DNA from: Bacteroidota bacterium
GTDB lineage: Bacteria; Bacteroidota; Bacteroidia; CAILMK01; JACPUW01
Reading direction: 5' to 3'
Assembly: GCA_016192035.1 (NCBI GenBank)
Contig: JACPUW010000030.1
Span: forward strand, 132,322 to 196,321
Length of the DNA stretch: 64,000 nt
The position numbers and the translations under genes were made by a program. Positions 15,710 through 24,636 of this stretch are shown piece after piece; within the stretch, counting starts at the first letter, position 1; every line of letters begins with the position of its first letter. Below the pieces are notes generated by a model, which had not been told where the DNA came from, ran no database searches, and saw only the letters and a list, made by a program, of their open reading frames with translations.

Positions 15710-18529
15710 TTATCTAATGATATGTATGGAACCTGTTACCTTCACCGTTTCATTTTGCCGCAAACGGATATACTCCACTTCGCCCACCACAAAGTACACA
15801 CCCGTATTTAGTGGCTTGCCATTCTTTTGGTAGGTACCGTCCCAGTTAATCAGCACGTCTGTCGTTTCAAAAACCTGTTGGCCCCACCTATTATATACCC
15901 TGAGCTCTACCCGCTCCACAAAGCGAAAACCTTCCATGGGCAGCAGTTTTTCATTGAATGAATCACCGTTTGGGCTAAAAATATTGGGCAATTCATACCT
16001 GGGGCAGTTGTCCACGCATACCACATTGCTTGAGTCGCTCCAATTTCCAAATGAATCAATGGCCACTATGCGGTAACACCCAGCAAGGGATTTGGTCAAA
16101 ACCGGGCGGTTGTCTATCATACTATTCAAGCTTGGCCCACCGTGTACTGAATCTATTAGGGAATAGATTCCTATTCCCCTGTCCTGAAAGAAGATATAGT
16201 ATTTCACCACATCAATGGCACAAGTCAAGTCAGGGAATGACCATGTTAGGTTGTTTTCAAATAGGTCGCAGTTTGGGGAGGCTTCCAACTCAGGAGCACA
16301 CGGAGGTATGGTATCCCTGGGTATGGCACAGCGTTCTTGGCTTTTGTTTACCAATAGGGGAGATATGGCCGAATCCCGGTATGACCCATAGGTTTCGGCA
16401 TAGTAGCAGTATTCTACCCCATTAATTAAATTATTGTCTATATACACGTTAGTCAAAGCAGTGGCCAAGTATTCCCAATTGCCTGTATTCCTGTTTTTCT
16501 TGAAGAATATAAAGGAGTCGTTTTTCCAGGGAGCATCTACATCCACCAGAAGTTCCAATGCCTGATAGGCCGGCACGGCCCTGAGCCAAGGTGTGGAAGC
16601 CGATTTGGCCGATCCTATGAGCTCTTCTTCTTGACTAGCCTGATTAAAATGGTAAAAATCAATTTGGTATGAATGGGGCTGTTTTCTGGTTTCCCTAGGG
16701 CTAAGTAGATAAACCGTATCGCCTTTCATTTCCCTCAAGCTGCCATAGTTCTTGGTGTCAATGGTAGTAAACGACTTACCGTCAAGATCGGGCGACTCCT
16801 TAAACACGAAACGATAGGGGGGGGCATACTGTAGGGTGTCCAACTCGGTAGGGCGCATCCAGTTGACCTCAACCAAGCCTGATAGGTCGTCCACTGAAGT
16901 AGTGGTGACAGATGCTTTGGTAATCATGGGCACATCGCGGTTTAGCTCGGTGCACGATTCTTCTGAGGCCACCCCCTCCGACTGTTCAAACTGGCCGGCT
17001 GGTTTATATATGGCCGTGATTCTGTAACAATAACTTACCCCATGAAACAGCCCATTGCCGTTGCGGTTATCATAGTATTCGGTTTCATCAGCCCTGGCTA
17101 TATATACCAGCTTGTAGCCCGCAGTGCCTGGTACCCCTGCTTCGCAACTGTCGGGAGACCAATTTGATTCATTGGTTTTTCGGTAAATGAAGTAATTGAT
17201 GGTGCCACCGCACAGCGGTGGATCCCACTTCAATTCTATTCCATTGCCTATGGCCTCCGTTTGCAAATTGCGCGGAGCTGGCCCTAAAATCGTAATATTT
17301 ACCTGCTCTAGGTCTGTTAGCTCATTGCCATTTATGCCGTTACCATTGTCAGTGGCATTGAATACCACGCTATAGGGTTGTTTTCTTATGTGCTCACAGT
17401 CTATGCGCCACTTAAACTCGCCGTTTATGGGATTGCCAGAAAATGGGGCGTTAAACGTGGCCCTATTGCTGTTGAGCTCAAATGGCCCACCACTTGCCTT
17501 CAGGTAGATGGTACTCTTGGGATCTGGGTCAATGGCTTCTACCTTTATGGTAATCAGCGTATTGTCCCCAGCTATGGCGCACACCTCTGCTATGGGGCTT
17601 ATCACCGGCGGCCTATTGTCGCACTTTACCACTATAATCTGCATATCGCGCACCACATAGCCAATTTGCCGCATAAAACTTGTGCCTCCGGCACCGATCA
17701 CCCTTCGCCATTCGGTTACCTTAAAGGCTATGTTGTACAATCCCGGCCTCATGGGGTTTTCCCAAACCAACTCCCCCGTGGCGGGATCCAGGGAAAAGGA
17801 GCTTCCCTCATTTCCGGGTACTTTTTCGGGACTGGTATAGTTGGTTACCGATCGGTTTTTGCCCATTTTAGGCACTACCAATGAGTAGGATACACTGTCA
17901 CCGTCAGGGTCGTAGGCATTGGGATTGTGTTCATACCGGCGGTTTTGACATGCATAACTTATAGGCATTTCCAGTAGTGATGGGCTGTTGTTGGAGGTAA
18001 TGCCCAGATCGTCATAGATACATAGCTGCGTCTCTATGTAGAATGGTATGTTTACCGAGAAGCTGTCATTGATGTTGATTACCGAACTCACCCTGTTGGG
18101 GTCAGTAAAATTTATGGTGTAGCAGGTGCCAGGCCCCGGAAACTTGTGGCGGGTACGGTAAATATTCCTCCAGGTATATGAAGCTACCAGCACCTGGCAT
18201 TCTCCCACCATGCACGGTACTGTTTCTGATGCTTCGTTGTCAGGGGGGCCATAGCCAAAAAACAATTCTATCTCATTTCTATGAGCTGAAACTGAGCGAC
18301 TATCGGTGTAGGTAGTACAGGTGATTTCATATTCATAGTTCAAGGCAGGACCCACGCGTGTAAACGTGATTTCACCGGCGCGGTTGTGGGTTGCCTTAAG
18401 GGTAAATGGCGCCAACAGCCCTATAATGAGCCATAAATGGGAAATGCAATGGGTAAGTGGGCTTGCCAATGAATGGGTATTAATGCAAAGGGTACAGTAT
18501 AGGTTTGCTGGGTACGGCATCAAGGACAA
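15710..18529 (-). CDS. Large secreted protein with gliding-motility-associated C-terminal domain
   Basis: A 939-residue likely T9SS substrate. A signal peptide is seen around SHLWLIIGLLAPFTLKA. The N-terminal third (THNRAGEITFTRVGPALNYEYEITCTTYTD onward) is a beta-rich extracellular region shared by many Bacteroidota surface proteins. Around residues 415-520 and 545 onward there are fibronectin-III-like segments (APRNLQTEAIGNGIELKWDP). The last 95 residues (PNIFSPNGDSFNEKL, VYNRWGQQVFET, GVYFVVGEVEY) form the gliding-motility-associated, type-B C-terminal domain that directs T9SS export. The ATG at 18529 overlaps the cyclase gene by 50 bases; a TTG at 18469, 11 bases after the cyclase stop, would give a tidier signal peptide. 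Role on the surface is unknown. Confidence 0.88.
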   Translation of the reverse strand: MSLMPYPANLYCTLCINTHSLASPLTHCISHLWLIIGLLAPFTLKATHNRAGEITFTRVGPALNYEYEITCTTYTDSRSVSAHRNEIELFFGYGPPDNEASETVPCMVGECQVLVASYTWRNIYRTRHKFPGPGTCYTINFTDPNRVSSVININDSFSVNIPFYIETQLCIYDDLGITSNNSPSLLEMPISYACQNRRYEHNPNAYDPDGDSVSYSLVVPKMGKNRSVTNYTSPEKVPGNEGSSFSLDPATGELVWENPMRPGLYNIAFKVTEWRRVIGAGGTSFMRQIGYVVRDMQIIVVKCDNRPPVISPIAEVCAIAGDNTLITIKVEAIDPDPKSTIYLKASGGPFELNSNRATFNAPFSGNPINGEFKWRIDCEHIRKQPYSVVFNATDNGNGINGNELTDLEQVNITILGPAPRNLQTEAIGNGIELKWDPPLCGGTINYFIYRKTNESNWSPDSCEAGVPGTAGYKLVYIARADETEYYDNRNGNGLFHGVSYCYRITAIYKPAGQFEQSEGVASEESCTELNRDVPMITKASVTTTSVDDLSGLVEVNWMRPTELDTLQYAPPYRFVFKESPDLDGKSFTTIDTKNYGSLREMKGDTVYLLSPRETRKQPHSYQIDFYHFNQASQEEELIGSAKSASTPWLRAVPAYQALELLVDVDAPWKNDSFIFFKKNRNTGNWEYLATALTNVYIDNNLINGVEYCYYAETYGSYRDSAISPLLVNKSQERCAIPRDTIPPCAPELEASPNCDLFENNLTWSFPDLTCAIDVVKYYIFFQDRGIGIYSLIDSVHGGPSLNSMIDNRPVLTKSLAGCYRIVAIDSFGNWSDSSNVVCVDNCPRYELPNIFSPNGDSFNEKLLPMEGFRFVERVELRVYNRWGQQVFETTDVLINWDGTYQKNGKPLNTGVYFVVGEVEYIRLRQNETVKVTGSIHIIR

Positions 18530-19220
18530 TATTTGGCACCATAAGGTTTAGCAAGTAGGTGCCATCGGCCAAATGGTTGGGCACATATACTAACTCTGTA
18601 ATGGTGCGCTTTGATGTTTCTCCCTGGGCCGATTGCCAAAATATGTGGTGTGCCTGAAGTTCGGGATCGTCCATTTTGTCAACCGAAGGGAGATCGACCA
18701 ATAGGTGCTTAACGCCCAGGTCAACGATCATTTGCATGGCCTGGGGGGTAATGTAGGGTACGTCGGTGGCGGAATCGTAGTCCATGCCCCGTTTCTCGGG
18801 CGGGTTTGGACTGGTCCTTAGCACCAATGCCTCGCAGGCCTCCAGCCGTACCAAGGGGGCAAGGTGCGCGGGGCCTATTTGTGTGGTAGCAGGTATGGTA
18901 AGTAGCCTTGATACATGGAAATAGGAGTCCAAAACCTGATCAAGTGTTTGGTACCCTTTGTCTATGTGCCCCACGCATTCGGTGTGGGTGCCGTTGCCAT
19001 GAGGGTTCAGCGCTATTTGACGCACGTTGCACGAACCCCCTTGCCCTACATTGCCCACAAAATCCCCTGATTGATACACTGAAATCTGAGCCGGGGGGAT
19101 GCCATAAAGTCGGGGCCCTCCATCAGGGCCTATGCCTATGGATAGGTCCACACCCTTTTGGAGATGGACCATAAGTCTTTTTCCATCTACTACCACACCA
19201 ATTTCTATTTGTCTATCCAC
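18480..19220 (-). CDS. Cyclase/kynurenine-formamidase-family metal hydrolase
   Basis: A 246-residue cytoplasmic protein of the cyclase family (Pfam Cyclase), which includes KynB N-formylkynurenine formamidases. The metal-binding motif is HGNGTHTECVGH (residues 74-85), with one more residue between first His and GTH than the textbook HxGTH pattern. A second acidic/His region follows at about VLRTSPNPPEKRG and LLVDLPSVDKMDDP. Substrate is unknown, as no tryptophan-degradation genes are nearby. It follows hemW (stop-overlap of 16 bases at 19205-19220) and precedes the T9SS cargo gene on the same strand. Confidence 0.85.
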   Translation of the reverse strand: MDRQIEIGVVVDGKRLMVHLQKGVDLSIGIGPDGGPRLYGIPPAQISVYQSGDFVGNVGQGGSCNVRQIALNPHGNGTHTECVGHIDKGYQTLDQVLDSYFHVSRLLTIPATTQIGPAHLAPLVRLEACEALVLRTSPNPPEKRGMDYDSATDVPYITPQAMQMIVDLGVKHLLVDLPSVDKMDDPELQAHHIFWQSAQGETSKRTITELVYVPNHLADGTYLLNLMVPNIVLDAVPSKPILYPLH

Positions 19221-20377
19221 ATCAATTCTGTTGATATATAATCACATAGAAACTCGCCTTCCGTTGTTAAACACACCCTATCACCTTTGCGGGCCAGTAG
19301 CCCTTTCTGCACCAAAACACTGAGCTGCCCCGAAAAATACGCATTGTATGGCCCAAATCTACTGGATATTTCATCCAAATCAAGGCCTTGTGTGGTGCGT
19401 ATTCGGGTAATAATGTATTCGTTGTAGCTTGTGTCTAGTCCTAGCGATTCTTGTTCCCAATAGATTTCCTCGCTTTGTACCATATTAATATAGCGGTGTA
19501 GGTTGGGTATGTTCCATTGCCTCAAAGGGGGGAGGTAGCTATGGGCTGAGGGGCCAAACCCCAGGTATGGGTAGCCATTCCAGTAGCGGGTGTTGTGTAT
19601 GGCCTCGAACCCTGGCTTTGCATAGTTTGAAATTTCATATTGCGCCAAACCATGTTTTTCAGCCATTAATTTAACCAATTGGTAGTGAGACCTAAACAGC
19701 TCGTCATTGGGCATGGCCACCTGTTTTTTGTGCACCTGGTGCCACAACAGGGTTTTTTCTTCCACGGTTAGGGCATAGGCCGACAAATGGGGTATGTCAT
19801 ACTGCCCCAGCAAGTCCAATCCCTTCATTAGCACCGTTTCACTCATATGGGGAATGCCGTAAATAAGGTCTATGGTTAAGAATGGAAAGCCGGCTGTGGC
19901 TATGTCGTCCAGGGCCCGCATGGTCTGGGCCACGGTATGGCGGCGGTTGAGCGATTGGAGCAATATATCGTCCAGAACCTGCACTCCCAAACTCAACCTA
20001 TTGATACCTAATTCTTTCCAAAAGGATAATCTATTGGGTTCTATGTCTTCAGGATTGCATTCCATGGTACACTCTACGGGACAAAGGCTGAAATTCTCCC
20101 GTAACGTACACATTATTAGCTCCATGCTCTTGTTGTGGAGCAGTGATGGGGTACCGCCGCCCCAGTACACCGTTTCAACCTTGCTGCCCCGCCATTCCTC
20201 AAAACTTGTGCGTATTTCTTTACAAATTGCGCCCACAAGGGCATCTGCACTTGACAAATTGGTTGAGAAGTAAAAATTGCAATAACTACAGGCCTGGCGG
20301 CAGTAGGGTATGTGCAGGTATATGCCTGGCCCTCCTGTTTGCTTGTGTGGCAATACCGGTTTTGGCGCAAGATTCAT
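19205..20377 (-). CDS. hemW: HemW heme chaperone (radical-SAM, coproporphyrinogen-oxidase-like)
   Basis: A 390-residue radical-SAM protein. The 4Fe-4S motif C26-x3-C30-x2-C33 (YCRQACSYCNF) and the SAM-binding GGGTPSLL are clear, and the C-terminal part (YEISNYAKPGFEAIHNTRYW) with the HemW domain is typical. Family members are heme-insertion chaperones rather than true HemN enzymes; HemN would carry an extra N-terminal Cys region absent here. The ATG at 20377 was chosen over the one at 20425, which adds 16 residues outside the family. Its 5' end overlaps the head-to-head Omp85 gene. Confidence 0.92.
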   Translation of the reverse strand: MNLAPKPVLPHKQTGGPGIYLHIPYCRQACSYCNFYFSTNLSSADALVGAICKEIRTSFEEWRGSKVETVYWGGGTPSLLHNKSMELIMCTLRENFSLCPVECTMECNPEDIEPNRLSFWKELGINRLSLGVQVLDDILLQSLNRRHTVAQTMRALDDIATAGFPFLTIDLIYGIPHMSETVLMKGLDLLGQYDIPHLSAYALTVEEKTLLWHQVHKKQVAMPNDELFRSHYQLVKLMAEKHGLAQYEISNYAKPGFEAIHNTRYWNGYPYLGFGPSAHSYLPPLRQWNIPNLHRYINMVQSEEIYWEQESLGLDTSYNEYIITRIRTTQGLDLDEISSRFGPYNAYFSGQLSVLVQKGLLARKGDRVCLTTEGEFLCDYISTELMWIDK

Positions 20378-21999
20378 GTATTGGTCTAAGGATAGTAGGT
20401 GAGGAAGCAGGCAAAAGAAAGGCAAAGGTGGAGGCTTTTAGCTCCATGGCCCAATACTCTACCGCCGCAAGGCAATTGTTGTTGGCCTATTGGTCGGAGG
20501 GATATTTATCGGCTAAGCTGACCGCTGATAGGGATTGTGGCTGCACCCTTTGTTATGCCCTAATCACGGGAAACCGGTACGTATTTCAAGAGGTGGACAT
20601 TGAAATAGCGGGCAAAGGGGTATTGAACCCAAGGTTGGAACAGGCATTGGGGCCATTTCAAGGACTAATCCTGAACTCCCAATCCCTGGAACAGAAACTT
20701 GGCGAGGTACTCAAGATTCTGGAAAACAACGGCTATCCATTTGCACGGGTGTGGTTGGATTCATTGCAAGCCTCGGGGCCACATGTATCCGCTGTATTGC
20801 AAATTGACCTGGGCCCTCTATTTTCTTTCTATTCGGTGAATTTTCCCGATGAGGTGAGGATTAACAAGGGGTTCTTATCAAAGTATTTAGGAATCAGTGT
20901 AGGTGCCCCATTTGATTATGCTAGGGTGGAAGACATCCCTCGCCGCCTTTCGGCACTGCCATACCTTGAATTGGTCGATGCCCCAAGTATATCGTTTAGC
21001 GATGAAGGAAACGTCCGTATTTGGCTGGAACTGAAGGAGCGCCAGGTTAGCTCCTTTGACGGTATAATAGGAATTTCGCCAGGCGCCACACCTACCAATA
21101 GGGCACTCGTCACTGGTCAATTTGATTTTAGGCTAAGAAACCCATTTGCCAGGGGTACCAGCTTTGACCTATCATTTGAGAAATTCCAGCTGCAATCACA
21201 GAAACTTCTTGTGGGCATAGAATACCCTTTCATTTTGACCAGCCCTTTGGGTGTTTCCTGGCAGTTCAATATGCTGCGCATGGATACCTCATATATTAAC
21301 CTAAACAACCGCTTTGGTATATTTTATTCCTTCGACCAAGGTGACAAACTGTTCATTTTCAGGCAAAGTATAAGGGCATATCCCCTGGGCAAAGACCCAA
21401 CCATTGCTTTGAGATTTGAGGATGTGGATATTGCCTACTATGGCATGAAGTTGTCCATGCAGCGGACGGACTACGCCCCTAACCCGAGCAGGGGCGGCGA
21501 TTATTCCGTTGAACTGTCGGCTGGGCAAAAAGCATTTAGGAAAAAAGCGCCGGATGACCCATATTTGGTGGCACAGTCAGCTTGGCAACTCACCTATTTT
21601 GTCCCCATATACAAAAAGTGGGTGCTAATGGCGCGGAACCACGGCATATGGAACATCGATTCGGCTTTTGGCGCCAGCCAAGCCATTTGGATTGGGGGCA
21701 ATAAAAACCAAAGAGGCTATGACGAAGGCAGCATACCCGTGAGGTCTTACGCCATCCAGACATTGGAAATCAGGTACTTATTAGATAGAAATGCTCATGC
21801 CAAGGTGTTTTTTGATGGCTCGTGGCTTCAGACGTATAACAAGGAACAGACAGACAAAATATGGGGCATGGGCATGGGTTACAATTTTAAAACTGGCCCG
21901 GGGGTGTTTTCCATGAGCTATGCACAGGGTTTTGGACAAGGGCAGTCCGTTGGTGTGTCAGGCGGCAAAGTGCACTTTGGCTTTATCAGCTACTTTTGA
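20263..21999 (+). CDS. Omp85-superfamily outer-membrane protein (BamA/TamA-like)
   Basis: An outer-membrane beta-barrel with N-terminal POTRA-like repeats. The hydrophobic stretch CAGICLALLFACVAIPVLAQ is a signal peptide. No ATG sits just before it; a TTG at 20263 gives a 36-residue leader, while the ATG at 20143 lies deep inside hemW and adds 40 unlikely residues. POTRA-like segments run from about residue 75 to 290 (YVFQEVDIEIAGKG, FARVWLDSLQ). The barrel (about 300-578) has GGNKNQRGYDEGSIP, matching the Omp85 RGY loop, and ends in FISYF with the terminal aromatic residue. It is a second Omp85 protein besides BamA at 38.4 kb and may serve a special assembly or secretion role. Confidence 0.85.
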   Translation: MRSKNCNNYRPGGSRVCAGICLALLFACVAIPVLAQDSCIGLRIVGEEAGKRKAKVEAFSSMAQYSTAARQLLLAYWSEGYLSAKLTADRDCGCTLCYALITGNRYVFQEVDIEIAGKGVLNPRLEQALGPFQGLILNSQSLEQKLGEVLKILENNGYPFARVWLDSLQASGPHVSAVLQIDLGPLFSFYSVNFPDEVRINKGFLSKYLGISVGAPFDYARVEDIPRRLSALPYLELVDAPSISFSDEGNVRIWLELKERQVSSFDGIIGISPGATPTNRALVTGQFDFRLRNPFARGTSFDLSFEKFQLQSQKLLVGIEYPFILTSPLGVSWQFNMLRMDTSYINLNNRFGIFYSFDQGDKLFIFRQSIRAYPLGKDPTIALRFEDVDIAYYGMKLSMQRTDYAPNPSRGGDYSVELSAGQKAFRKKAPDDPYLVAQSAWQLTYFVPIYKKWVLMARNHGIWNIDSAFGASQAIWIGGNKNQRGYDEGSIPVRSYAIQTLEIRYLLDRNAHAKVFFDGSWLQTYNKEQTDKIWGMGMGYNFKTGPGVFSMSYAQGFGQGQSVGVSGGKVHFGFISYF

Positions 22000-22005
22000 A
22001 CATCG

Positions 22006-22689
22006 ATGCTGCTGAGCGATTTTATTGGGCAAGGTGAGGTGGTGGAGCGCATCCATGATCTTGATAAGTCACTCAATTTCTTACGAATGCTGCTTTTCCT
22101 TTCAATGGTTGTGGCAGCCAAACTCCTTCACCCGGGCATTTTTTCTTGGTTGGGCAGTGAGACCTTTAACCTGGGCCGTAAACGCGGATTTACCGATAAA
22201 GGGCCTGAAGAATATGTGTTATCCATTGCGGTTTTGCTGCTCTTTAGCATAGTGAACGTGGGTGTGCTCATGGCCAACCACGGTGTTTTTGCTGACTTTG
22301 GGAGCCCAGTCCTTATTAACCTGTCCTTATCCGCATTTGTCATTACCATGATGCTCACCGCCATCAATTTCTTTCAACTCGCGCTTTTTGGAATCCGCAC
22401 CGTCTTTAATGCCCACTTTGTAGATTTTCTTATCTACATCATTATGTTGGGCATAGGGTCATACTTGGTCTTGCTGGCTCATTGGTTCCTTCAGCCATCA
22501 CTGGTAGTGGTCATACAGTCGGTTACCTACACTGGTTTGGTACTCGTATTTATCTGGCGTATTGCACGTTTGCTATTCAAGGGAGACTTAATATTTAGAC
22601 AAAATATGCTATTGATCTTTTGCTATCTTTGCGCCGCCGAAATCGGCCCCCTACTTATCGTAGGGAAGTTGTTAACAAACCTCGTTTAA
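22006..22689 (+). CDS. DUF4271 membrane protein
   Basis: A 227-residue inner-membrane protein with about six hydrophobic helices, beginning in a short polar head (MLLSDFIGQGEVVERIHDLDKS). The middle LVFIWRIARLLFKG and final FCYLCAAEIGPLLIVGKLL are typical of DUF4271, a Bacteroidota family whose gene commonly stands directly upstream of hemD. The function is unknown; the link to hemD suggests a role near tetrapyrrole metabolism, but this is only positional. It starts 6 bases after the Omp85 stop and ends 14 bases before the hemD start. Confidence 0.82.
   Translation: MLLSDFIGQGEVVERIHDLDKSLNFLRMLLFLSMVVAAKLLHPGIFSWLGSETFNLGRKRGFTDKGPEEYVLSIAVLLLFSIVNVGVLMANHGVFADFGSPVLINLSLSAFVITMMLTAINFFQLALFGIRTVFNAHFVDFLIYIIMLGIGSYLVLLAHWFLQPSLVVVIQSVTYTGLVLVFIWRIARLLFKGDLIFRQNMLLIFCYLCAAEIGPLLIVGKLLTNLV
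22624..22631 (+). promoter_or_regulatory. Possible internal -7 box ahead of hemD
   Basis: TATCTTTG matches TAnnTTTG exactly and lies inside the end of the DUF4271 gene, 72 bases before the hemD start. No TTG at the right spacing is seen, so the call rests on position only. Confidence 0.3.
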
Positions 22690-22703
22690 ATGGAATAAAG
22701 TCC

Positions 22704-23450
22704 TTGAAAGTCAAGTCGATTCTCATCTCTCAGCCCGAACCGCAAAATGCCAGGTCGCCGTACTATGATATCACCGACAAGTACGGGGTGAGTTTGACTT
22801 TTAGGCAGTTCATTCAGGTAGAAATGGTGATGGGACGCGAGGTGCGTCGCCAGAAGATCAACATCGATGAGTTTACTGCGGTGGTAATCACCAGCCGTAC
22901 CGCTATCGAAAATTTCTTTAGGGTAGCCGAGGAGCTTAGGGTGAACATATCGCCCAACCTAAAGTACTTCTGTGTATCTGAGGCCATAGCGCTGTACCTA
23001 CAGAAGTTCATCACCTACAGGAAGAGGAAAGTGTTTTTTCCAAAGGTGAAGGACAAAACCATGTACGACATTTTGGTAAAGCACAAGTCAGAGAAGTACC
23101 TTTTCCTTCGTTCAGACGTGAGCAACAGCGATATACCTGAATTTTTCGCCAAACATAAAATTGATTTTAAGGAAGCGGTGTTGTATAAAACGGTCAGCGC
23201 CAATCTGTCAGATTTGGCTGACGTGAACTTCGACATCATTGCATTCTTTAGCCCCTCAGGTATAAAGTCGCTTTTTGAGAACTTTCCTGACTTTAAGCAA
23301 AATAATACCCGGATAGCCGCGTTTGGGTCATCAACCAAAGAAGCGGTAGAGAGTGCTGGACTTCGCCTGGATATAGAGGCTCCCACCCCTCAAGCCCCAT
23401 CCATGAAGATGGCGTTAGAGAACTATATCAAAGAGGTGAACAGAAAGTAA
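22704..23450 (+). CDS. hemD: Uroporphyrinogen-III synthase
   Basis: Closes hydroxymethylbilane to uroporphyrinogen III in heme synthesis. The protein has the HemD fold with low sequence conservation: KVKSILISQPEPQN at the start, VVITSRTAIENFF (about residue 63), KYLFLRSDVSNSDIPEFF (about 130) and IIAFFSPSGIKSLFENFP (about 178), the last a HemD hallmark. In relatives the protein begins MKVKSILVSQP, which here matches a TTG at 22704 (248 residues). The in-frame ATG at 22620 lies inside the DUF4271 gene and the ATG at 22690 is out of frame, so TTG is chosen. Confidence 0.9.
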   Translation: MKVKSILISQPEPQNARSPYYDITDKYGVSLTFRQFIQVEMVMGREVRRQKINIDEFTAVVITSRTAIENFFRVAEELRVNISPNLKYFCVSEAIALYLQKFITYRKRKVFFPKVKDKTMYDILVKHKSEKYLFLRSDVSNSDIPEFFAKHKIDFKEAVLYKTVSANLSDLADVNFDIIAFFSPSGIKSLFENFPDFKQNNTRIAAFGSSTKEAVESAGLRLDIEAPTPQAPSMKMALENYIKEVNRK

Positions 23451-23459
23451 TTTTCTCTT

Positions 23460-23504
23460 TATGTTTGCCGAACCAGAAGTTTTCAAATAGAATTTCTAGT
23501 TTTG
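23460..23504 (+). promoter_or_regulatory. Two possible -7 boxes upstream of the porP-gldKLMN cluster
   Basis: TATGTTTG (23460-23467) and TAGTTTTG (23497-23504) both fit TAnnTTTG in the 78-base gap before porP. Neither has a TTG at N19-N21. They make an own promoter for the T9SS cluster plausible, though unproven. Confidence 0.35.
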
Positions 23505-23528
23505 GCTTCTCCTAAGTATTGTTGACCT

Positions 23529-24557
23529 ATGAATCGTATCATCCTATCCTTGGCCATCATGGCTATTGGCTGTGTGCAACAAGTATTTGCACAGCAAGAT
23601 GCCATGTTTACCCACTACATGTTCAACCAAGTGGTGTACAACCCAGCTTTTGTTGGTGCAGAAATGGGCGACAACTTCTGTATCAACTTGGTACACCACA
23701 ACCAGTGGATGGGTTATTCCGATGAGTTTGGCTCTGCGGCACCCCTCACCACTACCTTTAATATCCATAAACCGCTTAAGCTTGGCAAACACAAACTGGG
23801 GGCTGGCTTGATAGTTTGGACAGACGGGTTGGGCTTTCAGGCCACAACAACTGTCATGGGTGCATTGTCTTACCACTACCAGTTGCCTTCTACCATTGCA
23901 GGGGGCAAGCGCTGGCTTATTGGAGGCATCAACTTTGGCATGGTCCAAACTGGCATTGAAGGCTCAAAATTGCGCCCAATAGACGAAGGTGACCCTATAA
24001 TTAACTGGCTTATAGCCAATGGAAATACCGCTGCATTTGACCTGGGGGCTGGTCTTCTGTATAAAACCGAGAAGTACTACGTAGGCCTATCCACGCTGCA
24101 CATACCCCAGTCAAAGGTTGATTGGTTTGGCGGCAACTATAATACCACCGAAAACAAGCTAAACCGTCACATCTACATAAATGCCGGCTACGATTATGCC
24201 CTAACTGACAATCTTGTGCTCAAACCAAGGACGCTCCTCAAGTTTGATAGGGCCGTGTGGCAAATTGACCTTGGGATTTTGGCAGAGTTCAACGATTTGT
24301 TCTGGGGCGGCCTAAATGTGCGCCGTGGAGAGGGCATCATGTTGTTGGCCGGCGTACAGGCTTGGCAGCGCAAAACACCAAAGGGAACCCATGTGCTGAA
24401 GATAGGCGCATCATATGATATATCACTCAATAAGTTAAGAACGGTTAGTGCGGGAACTTTTGAGCTTATGGCCAACTATTGTTTTCCCATTAAACTGACC
24501 CCGAAACCGCCAAAACCCGAACAAGACGTGCGATTCTTGGGGGGCTATACGCTTTAG
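23529..24557 (+). CDS. porP: PorP/SprF-family T9SS outer-membrane protein
   Basis: A 342-residue outer-membrane beta-barrel with signal peptide (MNRIILSLAIMAIGCVQQVFAQQ). The start of the mature protein, QDAMFTHYMFNQVVYNPAFVGA, is the PorP/SprF hallmark. Members connect the T9SS/gliding apparatus with surface adhesins or cargo. It is the first gene of the gldKLMN cluster, in the order usual for Cytophagia and Flavobacteriia. A second member lies at 56.2 kb. The short Pro/Lys-rich end (LTPKPPKPEQDVRFLGGYTL) is the only unusual part. Confidence 0.93.
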   Translation: MNRIILSLAIMAIGCVQQVFAQQDAMFTHYMFNQVVYNPAFVGAEMGDNFCINLVHHNQWMGYSDEFGSAAPLTTTFNIHKPLKLGKHKLGAGLIVWTDGLGFQATTTVMGALSYHYQLPSTIAGGKRWLIGGINFGMVQTGIEGSKLRPIDEGDPIINWLIANGNTAAFDLGAGLLYKTEKYYVGLSTLHIPQSKVDWFGGNYNTTENKLNRHIYINAGYDYALTDNLVLKPRTLLKFDRAVWQIDLGILAEFNDLFWGGLNVRRGEGIMLLAGVQAWQRKTPKGTHVLKIGASYDISLNKLRTVSAGTFELMANYCFPIKLTPKPPKPEQDVRFLGGYTL

Positions 24558-24636
24558 AATAGTTTTATTTGCATTTCAATTTTATATTCGACCCGTTTTT
24601 CGATTAGCAGGAAACCATAAATCAAACACTTAGAGA

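Noticed and set aside
19205-20377. HemN oxygen-independent coproporphyrinogen oxidase
   Set aside because: Size, start and C-terminal domain fit HemW; the extra N-terminal Cys region of HemN is absent.
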